A stretch of 53,783 nt of DNA from Clostridiales bacterium (lineage in GTDB: Bacteria > Bacillota > Clostridia > Christensenellales > Aristaeellaceae), in NCBI GenBank assembly GCA_004557125.1, contig SFET01000011.1:1-53783 (forward strand), written 5' to 3'. The notes beneath the pieces are model-generated. The model was not told the origin of the DNA. It did not search any database and was given only the letters and a program-made list of their open reading frames with translations. This document shows positions 8,625-17,152 of this stretch, piece by piece; the first letter of the stretch is position 1; every line of letters begins with the position of its first letter. The position numbers and the translations under genes were made by a program.

Positions 8625-8639
8625 TGGGAGGATGAATTT

Positions 8640-11024
8640 ATGCTGACTGAGAGAATTGAACGGATGCGCGGGCATGTGAACGCACTGAACGACGCGGGCC
8701 CGCGCCGGACCAGCTTCTATCCGCTGGCCTATGAATCGCTGAAGGACACGCGCGGCGAGAGCGTCCAGCTGCGCCGCGCGAAGGCCGAGGCGCACATCCT
8801 GGACTGCGCGCCGCTGGCGGTGCATCCCTATGAGCTGATCGTCGGCAGCATGACGGACTTCTCACCGGTGAACGAGCGCGTGCTCACGCCGGAGGATATG
8901 CGCGCCAAGGCCCACGCGCTCATGGACGCCTGCCGCGAGCGCAAGCGCAGCCAGCAGCAGGCGCAGAAGGATCGCAGCACCATCAAGACCTTCGAGACCG
9001 AGTTTACCACGCGCAAGAGCCGCTGGGCGCTGATGAGCCGCGTCTACCACGACGCCAGCATCACCTATGCGCAGCTGCAGCAGCTGATTGAGGACACGAA
9101 GCGGGACTACGCCGATGCGCCGGATCTGGAGCCCTATGAGTTTGGCCGGGAGCTGGAGCGCGGCTTCAAGATCGATTACGGCGCGGAGGTGAAGGCGGAG
9201 ATCGACGGCCTGCCCTGGTTTGCCGCCAATCATCTGAGTCTGAACTACGGCCGGATCGTGCACACGGGCTTCGGCGCGCTGATTGCCGATCTGGAGGCAC
9301 GTGCAAATGCGGATCCGGAGAACGAATACTACACTGCGGCGCTGCTGGTGGCCCGCGCGGCGTCGGGCCTCGTGGCGCGCTACGCCGGGCGCGTGCGCGC
9401 GGAGATGGCGAGTGCGGATGAAGCGCGCAGGGTGGAGCTTCAGGAGATCGCGGAGATGCTGGATCGCCTCGCCACGGAGCCTGCGCACAGCTTCCGCGAG
9501 AGCGTGCAGCTGATGTGGCTTTTGCACATCATGGCCAGCTACCTGTGGAGCTCGGCGCTGTCCTTCGGGCGCTTCGACCAGTACATGAACGACCTCTATG
9601 AGGCCGACCTCGCCGCCGGCAGGATCACCCGGGACGAGGCCGAGGAGCTGCTGTGCTGCCTGTGGCTGAAGATCAACGAGCCCTGCCTGCGCACGGTGCA
9701 GAGCATGACGCTGGGCGGCATCACGCCGGATGGGGAGGACGCGGTCAATCCGCTCACCTACCTGTGCCTGGACGTGGTGGAGGAAATGAAGCTGCCCTAT
9801 CCCAACGTGGGCGTGCGCATCAACGAAAAGAATCCGCCGGAGCTGTTGCGCCGGGTGACGAAGTCCATCGCCGCCGGTGCGGGCCAGCCCATGGTGATGA
9901 CCGACGATCTGTGGATCGCCAACCTCAAAAAGCTGGGCTATGCCGACCGCTATGCCAACGACTACTACAACATGGGCTGCGTGGAGATCATGATCCCCGG
10001 CAAGCTGCAGAACTGGGGCGTGACCGAGCCCATCGCCTTCCCGATGCTCTTTGACAAGGTCTTTGCGAAGATCCGCAGCGGAGAATTGCGCCCGGAAACC
10101 TTTGAGGCGTTCGAAGCGGCCTACCTCCAGGAGCTGCGCGGTGAGGTCAGCGCCGACCATCAGGAGGCGCTCAGCAAGATCGCCGACAAGCCCCGGCGCT
10201 GCTACGATCCCTTCGGCTCGCTGATGATCGACGGCTGCATCGAGGCGGGCAAGGACATGTTCCAGGGCGGCGCGGAGCTGGGCACCCACTGGTGCTTCTA
10301 CGCCTACGGCCTGGGCACCGCAGCGGACTCCATGGCGGCGGTGAAGAAGCACGTCTACGAGGACAAGACCGTCTCCATCGAGTGCATGGCACAGATCCTC
10401 GCGGAGGACTTCGCCGGCGAGGAGGCGCTGCGGCTGCGCCTGGAGAACAGGACGCCGCACTACGGCAATGCCGACCCCTACGTGGACCAGCTGGCCAACC
10501 GCATCCTCACCGCCTTTGACGACCAGGTGTTCTCCTACAACGATCCGGAGAATCCCAACAAGTTCGTCAACACGCTCTTTGGCTACTTCTTCCACATCTA
10601 CCACGGCGAGATCACCGGCGCCACGCCCAACGGCCGCCACCGGGGCGAGACCCTCAGCGACAGCATGGGTCCCTCCCAGGGCAAGGATGCGTGCGGCCCC
10701 ACGATGATGCTCAACAGCGTGCTGGGTCTGGATCACGGCGCTGTGACCGGCGGCTACGCGCTGAACGTGAAAATCAATCCCGATCTGGTGCGCAGCCCGC
10801 AGGGACTGGACGCGCTGCACACGCTGATCAAGACCTATGTGGACAACGATGGTCCGCAGGTGCAGTTCAACTTCGTGGACGCCGAGACACTGAAGAAGGC
10901 CAAGCAGCAGCCGCAGAACTACCGTAACCTCATCGTGCGCATCGGCGGCTATTGCGAGTACTTCGTCAATCTGGACAGCGCCCTGCAGGATGAAATCATC
11001 ACCCGCACCGTCCACGGTCTCTGA
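8640..11024 (+). CDS. Glycyl-radical enzyme of unassigned subfamily
   Basis: 794 residues, the usual size for the PFL/glycerol dehydratase superfamily. The thiyl-radical cysteine lies in YNMGCVEIMIPGK (C447), followed at +2 by a glutamate (E449), as in the C-x-E motif of eliminases and lyases such as CutC, HypD and glycerol dehydratase. The radical glycine is G770 in VRIGGYCEYFVNL near the C-terminus. The common form of that loop is R-V-x-G-Y-S-x-x-F, so the Y-C-E here is unusual. It is preceded by its activase and a DeoR regulator and ends at a terminator. The substrate is not predictable by eye; pyruvate formate-lyase itself is excluded because the paired C-C is absent. Confidence 0.9.
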   Translation: MLTERIERMRGHVNALNDAGPRRTSFYPLAYESLKDTRGESVQLRRAKAEAHILDCAPLAVHPYELIVGSMTDFSPVNERVLTPEDMRAKAHALMDACRERKRSQQQAQKDRSTIKTFETEFTTRKSRWALMSRVYHDASITYAQLQQLIEDTKRDYADAPDLEPYEFGRELERGFKIDYGAEVKAEIDGLPWFAANHLSLNYGRIVHTGFGALIADLEARANADPENEYYTAALLVARAASGLVARYAGRVRAEMASADEARRVELQEIAEMLDRLATEPAHSFRESVQLMWLLHIMASYLWSSALSFGRFDQYMNDLYEADLAAGRITRDEAEELLCCLWLKINEPCLRTVQSMTLGGITPDGEDAVNPLTYLCLDVVEEMKLPYPNVGVRINEKNPPELLRRVTKSIAAGAGQPMVMTDDLWIANLKKLGYADRYANDYYNMGCVEIMIPGKLQNWGVTEPIAFPMLFDKVFAKIRSGELRPETFEAFEAAYLQELRGEVSADHQEALSKIADKPRRCYDPFGSLMIDGCIEAGKDMFQGGAELGTHWCFYAYGLGTAADSMAAVKKHVYEDKTVSIECMAQILAEDFAGEEALRLRLENRTPHYGNADPYVDQLANRILTAFDDQVFSYNDPENPNKFVNTLFGYFFHIYHGEITGATPNGRHRGETLSDSMGPSQGKDACGPTMMLNSVLGLDHGAVTGGYALNVKINPDLVRSPQGLDALHTLIKTYVDNDGPQVQFNFVDAETLKKAKQQPQNYRNLIVRIGGYCEYFVNLDSALQDEIITRTVHGL

Positions 11025-11072
11025 TCGCGCTCTGGCGCAGCATCTGGCATACGGACGTGCCCGCATCAAAAT

Positions 11073-11109
11073 GCACCCCCTCACCGGCGGAAGAGCCGGG
11101 AGGGGGTGC
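11073..11109. terminator. Bidirectional terminator between the glycyl-radical enzyme gene and manA
   Basis: GCACCCCC...GGGGGTGC with an inner CCGGC/GCCGG pair forms a strong stem. The minus strand continues ATTTTG, which suits termination of manA. It also separates the convergent glycyl-radical operon. Confidence 0.7.
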
Positions 11110-11137
11110 GTCCATATATGAGGTTCCGGGATCGGAA

Positions 11138-12169
11138 TCAGTCGTCCATAAGTCCCGCGACGTTCTCGGCGCGGTAGCCCAGCTCCGCGCGCAGCGCAGC
11201 GCGATCGGGCAGCGAGGACATCAGCACCTTGCAGTCGTCGCTCTCGATGGTCAGGCCCTCCATGGCGGCGGGCACCAGCGCGCTGTCGAAGGGAGCGAGC
11301 TCCAGCTCCTCGTCGCCCCAGCGCAGGGTGCAGGGGCCCAGCGGCGTGAGGAAGAGCATGCGGCCGTCGCACACCGGCATCTTACCGGAGACGTTCAGGC
11401 GGCACAGCTCGAAGTAGCGGTTGGAGATGTAGTAGGTGCGGCTGCCGCCCTTGCACAGGCTGGTGGTGCCGGGGATCTTGTCAAGGTGCAGATCCGCACG
11501 GGTCACGTCCACGGCCTGACGGGTGTGCAGCGCGCGGGGCTTGCCGTCCTTTCCGACGCGGCCCCAGTCCCAGAAGCGGTAGGTCACGTCGCTGGACTGC
11601 TGGATTTCGTAGATCTGCATGCCCGCGCCGATGGCGTGCACCATGCCGCTGGGGATGTAGTACACGTCGCCGGGGCGCACGTTCACCCAGTTCAGCGCGC
11701 CCTCGATGGCCTCTGCGCCGCCGTCCACGATCTGCTGCATCGTCTTTCCATGGGTGTCCAGGCCGTAGGCCAGGCGCGCGCCCTCGTCGCAGTTGAGCAC
11801 GATCCAGGCTTCGGTCTTGCCCAGCTTGCCGCCCTCGTTGGCGCCGGCGTAGATATCGTCCGGGTGCACCTGCACCGACAGGGTCTCCTTTGCGTCGATC
11901 AGCTTCAGCAGCAGCGGAAAGTCGCTGCCTGCGGGGAGCCCGGTGAGATCCTGCCCCCACAGCTCGATCATTCGGCCCAGGCTCTTGCCGGCGTGGGCGC
12001 CGTTGCGCACCATGCTCTCGCGATTCGGGAGCGCGGAGACCTCCAGGCTCTCGCCGGTCTGCTCGGGCGCGTCCTTCATGAATGCGTCGCGGAGCATGGA
12101 GCCGCCCCAGGGCGTTTCCTCGCCGGAGCGGAAGTGGGGCGCCATCAGAAGCGGATAAAGCGTCATCAT
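11138..12169 (-). CDS. manA: Mannose-6-phosphate isomerase, class I
   Basis: About 343 residues. It interconverts mannose-6-phosphate and fructose-6-phosphate in the cytoplasm. VQVHPDD (about 103), the KTEAW segment about 15 residues later and PSGMVHAIGAG supply the glutamine, two histidines and glutamate that bind zinc in class I cupin-fold isomerases. The start (MMTLYPLLMAPHF) was chosen because AGGAGG lies 5 nt before the first ATG; an ATG three bases later is also possible. The open frame continues upstream without a binding site. It is a single-gene unit with its own promoter. Confidence 0.93.
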   Translation of the reverse strand: MMTLYPLLMAPHFRSGEETPWGGSMLRDAFMKDAPEQTGESLEVSALPNRESMVRNGAHAGKSLGRMIELWGQDLTGLPAGSDFPLLLKLIDAKETLSVQVHPDDIYAGANEGGKLGKTEAWIVLNCDEGARLAYGLDTHGKTMQQIVDGGAEAIEGALNWVNVRPGDVYYIPSGMVHAIGAGMQIYEIQQSSDVTYRFWDWGRVGKDGKPRALHTRQAVDVTRADLHLDKIPGTTSLCKGGSRTYYISNRYFELCRLNVSGKMPVCDGRMLFLTPLGPCTLRWGDEELELAPFDSALVPAAMEGLTIESDDCKVLMSSLPDRAALRAELGYRAENVAGLMDD

Positions 12170-12182
12170 CAAATCCTCCTGC

Positions 12183-12211
12183 TTGAAAAAGTGTGCAAAC
12201 TGTTCTATACT
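12183..12211 (+). promoter_or_regulatory. Promoter of the helicase gene
   Basis: TTGAAA-N17-TATACT on the plus strand. It fires towards the manA promoter: the two promoters face each other and each lies within the other's 5' leader, so the transcripts overlap for about 50 nt. Confidence 0.65.
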
Positions 12212-12258
12212 GGTCTGTGTGTCGCCGCAGCGGCGAAGTGCCGGGGATATGCAGCGCA

Positions 12259-12270
12259 TACATATATGTA
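12259..12270. promoter_or_regulatory. Palindromic operator candidate TACATATATGTA
   Basis: A perfect 12-bp palindrome sits at the expected transcription start of manA, inside the helicase leader. Its position suits a repressor site. No cognate regulator is identified. Confidence 0.4.
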
Positions 12271-12275
12271 ACTTT

Positions 12276-12304
12276 ACTTTATCACCAAGCGCAAAAACTG
12301 TCAA
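12276..12304 (-). promoter_or_regulatory. Promoter of manA
   Basis: On the minus strand TTGACA and TAAAGT are separated by 17 bp, about 105 bp before the manA start. Confidence 0.7.
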
Positions 12305-12323
12305 GGGAAAAGAGGTCGGGCCG

Positions 12324-14636
12324 GTGAAGAAGATCCATGCGGTGAGCGTGCGCACGCTTGCGGAATTTGCCTGCGCCACGGGCAGCGTCGCGTCGGCGGG
12401 CCGCATGGCGGCGCGCATGCGCGAGGGCAGGGAGGGCCACGCCGCCGTGCAGCGGGAATTGAGCGAGGGCTGGGCGGCGGAGGTGCCGGTTTCGCTGGAC
12501 GTGTGCGTGGAGGGTGTGCATCTGCGGGTGCAGGGCCGCGCCGATATGCTGCGCCTGGATGGGAACTGCGCCTGCGTGGCCGAGATCAAGACCACGCGGA
12601 TCAACCCCAACGAGATCCTCAGCGAGGACTATCCCGCCCACTGGGCGCAGGCGGAGATCTACGCCCACCTGTTCTGCACGATCCACGGCTGCGATTGCGC
12701 GGAGGTGCAGCTGATCTACGTGGGCGTGCGCGGCGGCCGGCGCTGCTTCAGGCGGGAATTGGATGCGGCGGAGCTTGCGCGGCGCTTCGAGGGCTATGCA
12801 CAGCCCTATGCCCGCCAGCTGGAGGCGCAGGAGACGTGGAAGGAGGCCTCCGAACCCACGCTGAGGGAGCTGCGCTTTCCCTATCCGGAGTACCGCGAGG
12901 GCCAGCGGGAGATGGCGGACTGCGTGCAGCGCGCCCTGAGTGAGGGCGGCCGGGCGCTGATCGAGGCTCCCACCGGCATCGGAAAGACGGCGGCGGCGCT
13001 CTACGGTGCGCTGAAGGCGCTGGGCGCGGGGAAGGTGACGAGCGTGTTCTACCTCACGGCGCGCACCACGGGCCGCCGGGCCGCGGAGCAGGCGCTGCAA
13101 CGGATGCGCTTTGGCGGTCTGCGCATCCGCTCGGTGACGCTGACCGCCAAGGAGAAGATCTGCTTTCAGCGCAAGCCGGACTGCGCGCTTTGCCGCTACG
13201 GCGACGGCTACTTCGAGCGCCGCCGGGAGGCGCTGCGGCGGGCCATGGAGCTGGAGGTGCTGGATGCGGAGGCGATCTGTGTGCTGGCCCGGGAGTTCGA
13301 GCTCTGCCCCTTCGAGCTGTCGCTGGATCTGACGCTGACCGCCGACGTGGTGATCTGCGATTACAACTACGTGTTCGATCCCCGGGTGCGGCTGAAGCGC
13401 CACTTCGACCGCAAGAGCCGCGCGGGCCTGCTGATCGATGAGGCCCACAACCTGCCCGACCGCGCCCGGGAGATGTACTCGGCATCTCTGTCCGGTGAGC
13501 GCGTGGCTGCATTGCGCGCGCGCATCGCGGCGGTGTTCGGCGAGGAGGACATGCTGCTTGCGTCCATATCGGCGATGCTGGATCAGCTGACGGTGGAGGA
13601 CGCGGAGTACGACGCGCTGCGGGAGCCGCCGCAGGAGCTGGTGCGCGCAGCATCGGAGTTCGCCGCAAAGGCGGAGCAGCTGCGGGTGAGCGACGAGGAC
13701 ACGGTGGAGCTGATGCTGGACTGCAATTGGTTCGTCCGCGTGGCGAAGCAGTTCGACGAGGAGATCTACCGGGCGCTGATCCGTCCGGAGGGGAAGGATC
13801 GGCACATCGAGGTGCGGCTGTGGTGCTTCGCGCCGGAGAAGTACCTGGATCGCGCCTACAAGCGGGTGGGCGGCGTGGCGCTGTTTTCGGCGACGCTGGC
13901 ACCCATGGACTTCTACGGAAAGATCCTGGCTGCACCGGATCGGGACGGCTGGCTGCAGCTGGAGTCGCCCTTTCCCCGGGAGAACCTGTTCACGGCGCGG
14001 CTGCCGGTGTCGGTGCGCTACCGGGATCGAAGCGAAACCATGGAGCAGGTGACGCGCATCATCCACGCCATGAGCCAGGCCCATAAGGGCAACTACCTGG
14101 CCTGCTTTCCCTCCCACGCCTATCTGATGCAGGCGTACAGGTACTATGTGACCCGATTTCCCGGCGAGCGCGCGGTGTGTCAGGAGAGTCACATGAGCGA
14201 GCAGCGCCGCAGGCAGTTCATCGAGCTGTTCGAGCAGAACCCGCAGGAGTCGCTCACGGCCTTCATCGTGCTGGGCGGCGTGTTCTCCGAGGGCGTGGAT
14301 CTGCCCGACGACCGGCTGTCCGGCGCGGCGATCATCTCCACGGGCATTCCCCAGGTCAACCCGGAGTCGGAGCTCTTGCGGGAGATCTACGACGACGGCT
14401 TCGAGGGCGGCTACGACGCGGCCTACACCTATCCGGGCTTCCGGCGGGTGCTGCAGGCGGCGGGGCGCGTGATTCGCACCGAGACCGACCGGGGCGTGGT
14501 GCTGCTGCTGGACGAGCGCTACGCGTCGGAGAAGTATCAGGAGCTGTTCCCGGGCCACTGGCGGTTGCAGAAGATCACCAGCATGAGCGCGCTCAACCGT
14601 AAGTTGAATGCCTTCTGGGGCGACGAAAATCGTTGA
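12324..14636 (+). CDS. DinG/XPD-type iron-sulfur DNA helicase with N-terminal nuclease-like domain
   Basis: About 770 residues from the GTG at 12324, chosen because a GAGGT site precedes it and the domain begins there; an ATG at 12183 lies upstream of the transcription start. The N-terminal 170 residues resemble a PD-(D/E)XK nuclease, with DMLRLDG and VAEIKTTR supplying the D and E-x-K. The helicase core follows: Walker A EAPTGIGKT (about 215), four cysteines of an XPD-type 4Fe-4S cluster (about 279-330, CFQRKPDCALC and ELCPFEL), the DEAH box LLIDEAHNLPDR and C-terminal QAAGRVIRTETDRG. Such proteins unwind DNA 5' to 3' in repair. It stands alone, separated from the next gene by a promoter. 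Confidence 0.88.
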   Translation: MKKIHAVSVRTLAEFACATGSVASAGRMAARMREGREGHAAVQRELSEGWAAEVPVSLDVCVEGVHLRVQGRADMLRLDGNCACVAEIKTTRINPNEILSEDYPAHWAQAEIYAHLFCTIHGCDCAEVQLIYVGVRGGRRCFRRELDAAELARRFEGYAQPYARQLEAQETWKEASEPTLRELRFPYPEYREGQREMADCVQRALSEGGRALIEAPTGIGKTAAALYGALKALGAGKVTSVFYLTARTTGRRAAEQALQRMRFGGLRIRSVTLTAKEKICFQRKPDCALCRYGDGYFERRREALRRAMELEVLDAEAICVLAREFELCPFELSLDLTLTADVVICDYNYVFDPRVRLKRHFDRKSRAGLLIDEAHNLPDRAREMYSASLSGERVAALRARIAAVFGEEDMLLASISAMLDQLTVEDAEYDALREPPQELVRAASEFAAKAEQLRVSDEDTVELMLDCNWFVRVAKQFDEEIYRALIRPEGKDRHIEVRLWCFAPEKYLDRAYKRVGGVALFSATLAPMDFYGKILAAPDRDGWLQLESPFPRENLFTARLPVSVRYRDRSETMEQVTRIIHAMSQAHKGNYLACFPSHAYLMQAYRYYVTRFPGERAVCQESHMSEQRRRQFIELFEQNPQESLTAFIVLGGVFSEGVDLPDDRLSGAAIISTGIPQVNPESELLREIYDDGFEGGYDAAYTYPGFRRVLQAAGRVIRTETDRGVVLLLDERYASEKYQELFPGHWRLQKITSMSALNRKLNAFWGDENR

Positions 14637-14661
14637 AAAATTCATTTGAATCAGATATAAT
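14633..14661 (+). promoter_or_regulatory. Promoter of the XpaC-like gene
   Basis: TTGAAA-N17-TATAAT. The -35 box overlaps the helicase stop codon. Confidence 0.8.
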
Positions 14662-14688
14662 ACGGGGTAGTATGGGCAGGAGTGTGAA

Positions 14689-15720
14689 ATGTCGATGGTC
14701 AGAACCTACAATGGAAGATTTATCAGCCCCGATGAACCCAAGAGCGGCACGGGCTTTTTGATCGGCGGCCTGGTGCTGATCCCCTTCTGGTCGATCCCGG
14801 CGGTGGGCATCGCCTTTCTCGCGGCCAGCGTCGGCTGCTTCATCAAGTGCGGCAAGCGCGGCAAGGAGCGGCGCATGGTGCGGCGCTTCCACGAGAGCTG
14901 CACGGTGATCGGCCTGCGCCAGCACGTTCCGATCAAGGAGCTTGCAAAGGTCTGCGAGCTCTCCGCAACGGACATGCGCAAGCAGCTGCAGACGATGATC
15001 GCCAGGGGTTACTTCGGCGACGGGGCATATCTCGACGTGGCCCGCAGCGAACTGGTGCTGCCGCCGGTGGCCCATGAAGCCCGACAGAGCGGCGGCAGCT
15101 GGCGCGATCTGGTCAGCGAGGTGCTGAACATGCTGCGCGGCGACAGGGTGTTTACCGACGACGCGCAGGATGCGGACTTCAGGCCGGCGGAGCCTGAGCG
15201 CGCGCCGCAGCCGGAGGTGAGGGTGGAGGAAGTGCAGCCGAAGGAGGAGGCGCAGCCGAAGAAGCCCGCAAGCGCCACCGAGGTGAAAAAGACCTACATG
15301 GACGAGCTGGAGCGCACCCTCAACGAGCTCTATCAGCTCAACGAGCAGATCGAGGACGAGGCGGTGTCCGCGCGCATCGATCGTATCGGCACGCTCACGG
15401 CGGGCATCTTCCGCGCGGTGATCGACAATCCCGAGCGTGAGCAGGACGTGCGCAAGTTCATGAATTACTACCTGCCCACCACGATCAAGCTGCTCAGGTC
15501 CTACGACATGCTGGAGGAGCAGAGCTACCAGGGCGAGAACATCGTCGCCAGCCGCAAGAAGATCGAGAGCGTGCTGGACATGCTCATCGCGGCCTTCGAA
15601 AAGCAGCTGGACCGCCTGTTCCAGAACGACGCGCTGGACATCGCCACCGACATCGACGTGCTGGAGACGATGATGGCCGGCGACGGTCTGAGCAGCAAGG
15701 GCCAGATGGGCATGCACTGA
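14689..15720 (+). CDS. XpaC-like protein (5-bromo-4-chloroindolyl phosphate hydrolysis family)
   Basis: 343 residues. A short hydrophobic N-terminal stretch (about 22-50, FLIGGLVLIPFWSIPAVGI) may anchor it. A winged-helix-like segment follows (about 80-115, IKELAKVCELSATDMRKQLQ), then a proline/glutamate-rich linker (about 165-200). The conserved C-terminal helical domain contains YLPTTIKLLRSYDMLEEQ (about 262-280), the hallmark of the XpaC family, whose true function is unknown despite the enzyme-like name. Such proteins often accompany TelA/KlaA-like genes, which are not present here. ATG 14689 has a CAGGAG site. Confidence 0.8.
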   Translation: MSMVRTYNGRFISPDEPKSGTGFLIGGLVLIPFWSIPAVGIAFLAASVGCFIKCGKRGKERRMVRRFHESCTVIGLRQHVPIKELAKVCELSATDMRKQLQTMIARGYFGDGAYLDVARSELVLPPVAHEARQSGGSWRDLVSEVLNMLRGDRVFTDDAQDADFRPAEPERAPQPEVRVEEVQPKEEAQPKKPASATEVKKTYMDELERTLNELYQLNEQIEDEAVSARIDRIGTLTAGIFRAVIDNPEREQDVRKFMNYYLPTTIKLLRSYDMLEEQSYQGENIVASRKKIESVLDMLIAAFEKQLDRLFQNDALDIATDIDVLETMMAGDGLSSKGQMGMH

Positions 15721-15789
15721 CGCGCGGCTGTAACGGCGCTCCCGGAAGGGAGACGGAAACGCTTCGCACAAGAGGGAAATACAAAAACA

Positions 15790-15824
15790 GATCCAACCGA
15801 ATCGACGGCTGGATCTTCTTTTTG
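15790..15824 (+). terminator. Intrinsic terminator after the XpaC-like gene
   Basis: GATCCAaCCG...CGGcTGGATC stem followed by TTCTTTTT. It lies about 70 nt after the stop. Confidence 0.85.
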
Positions 15825-15861
15825 CATCGGTATACTTTGGGATGCACCGCACAGGGTGGAA

Positions 15862-17151
15862 TCAGGAAGCGCTGCGCGCGCCCTCGGCCTCGCCGCGCTT
15901 CTCCTGCTGGATGCGCCGTGCGTTGGCCAGCATCAGCTTCAGGCGGTTTTCCTGATTGACCCGGGTCGCACCGGGATCGTAGTCGATGGCCACGATGTTC
16001 ACGTTGGGATTGCGGTCCTTGATGGGCTTCATCATGCCCTTGCCGCAGATGTGGTTCGGCAGGCAGCCGAAGGGCTGGGTGCAGACGATGTTCTCCGTTC
16101 CGGACTCTGCCAGCTCCAGCATCTCCGAGGTCAGCAGCCAGCCCTCACCCATCTTCGCGCCGATGCCCAGGTAGTCCCGGGCCAGGGTGATGGTGTGCTC
16201 GAAGGGGGTGGGCGCGCGGAACACACCCTGCTCCTGGATGCAGTCGATCATCACGTGCTTGCAGTGCAGCAGGTACTTCCAGGCGACGCAGGCGCCCAGG
16301 TAGGCGGGGAAGGAGATGCGGCGGTAGAGACGGTAGTCCATCACGTTGTTGTACACGCAGTAGAGCAAAAAGTCCAGCAGTCCCGGAACCTCCACCTCCG
16401 CACCCTCGCGCACCAGGAAGTCCTCCAGGTTGTTGTTGCCCAGCGGGGAGTATTTTACGAAGATTTCGCCCACCACGCCCACGCGCACGGTGTCGCGCGC
16501 CTCGCGGGGAATGGCGGCGAAGTCCTTCAGGATCGCGCGGTAGTTCTTCTTGAGCTTCGACAGCGCGGTGCGGGAGTTGGTGCCCAGCTCGCGACCCAGT
16601 TGCTGCGTCCATCTGTCCGCACAGGCCTGGGCAGCGCCCGGCTGCTTTTCGTAGGGCTTTGTCTGGTTCACCAGCGTCATCAGCAAATCGCCGTAGAGCA
16701 CTGCGCAGGCCACGGCCATCAGCTGCTTGACGCCGATGTTGAAGCCCGGATGCTTCTCGATGCCCTGCAGGCTGAAGGAGATCACCGGAACCTGGGGATA
16801 GCCCGCCTTGGCGAGGGCCTTGCGCAGCAGGGACACGTAATTCGACGCGCGGCAGCCGCCGCCGGTCTGGAAGTAGATCAGCGCCACCTTGTTCGGGTCG
16901 TGACCGCCGGTCTGGAGCGCGTGGATGAACTGGCCGATCACCAGAATCGCCGGGTAGCAGGTGTCGTTGTGCACGTACTTGAGTCCCGTCGCCGCGATCT
17001 CCGGGCCGGATTTGTCCAGCAGCTCCATCTTGTAGCCGTAGGTGCTCAGCACGCTCATGATCATTCTGAAGTGCATGGGCAGCATCGTGGGCACCAGTAT
17101 GGTGTAGTCCTTTTTCATCTCCTCGGTGAAGGGAATGTAATCCGTGTTCAT
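15862..17151 (-). CDS. 2-hydroxyacyl-CoA dehydratase-like subunit (partner of the large activase)
   Basis: About 429 residues. It resembles the C-terminal part of the very long 'acyl-CoA dehydratase activase-related' proteins of Firmicutes and the HgdB/BcrC-like iron-sulfur subunit, with conserved cysteines in DTCYPAILVIGQF, QTGGGCRASNY and QPFGCLPNHICGKGMMKP. The start at 17151 lies one base after the stop of the upstream gene, with AGGGGGAAG as binding site, so translation is coupled. In many relatives, as I recall them, both proteins form one chain of about 1,400 residues; here the sum is 1,412. No acyl-CoA pathway genes lie nearby, so the physiological reaction is unknown. Confidence 0.82.
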   Translation of the reverse strand: MNTDYIPFTEEMKKDYTILVPTMLPMHFRMIMSVLSTYGYKMELLDKSGPEIAATGLKYVHNDTCYPAILVIGQFIHALQTGGHDPNKVALIYFQTGGGCRASNYVSLLRKALAKAGYPQVPVISFSLQGIEKHPGFNIGVKQLMAVACAVLYGDLLMTLVNQTKPYEKQPGAAQACADRWTQQLGRELGTNSRTALSKLKKNYRAILKDFAAIPREARDTVRVGVVGEIFVKYSPLGNNNLEDFLVREGAEVEVPGLLDFLLYCVYNNVMDYRLYRRISFPAYLGACVAWKYLLHCKHVMIDCIQEQGVFRAPTPFEHTITLARDYLGIGAKMGEGWLLTSEMLELAESGTENIVCTQPFGCLPNHICGKGMMKPIKDRNPNVNIVAIDYDPGATRVNQENRLKLMLANARRIQQEKRGEAEGARSAS

Positions 17152-17152
17152 G

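Noticed and set aside
12324..12840. Cas4 nuclease because of the PD-(D/E)XK-like N-terminus
   Set aside because: The cluster-binding cysteines of Cas4 are not seen in this part, and it is fused to a complete DinG-like helicase without CRISPR context.
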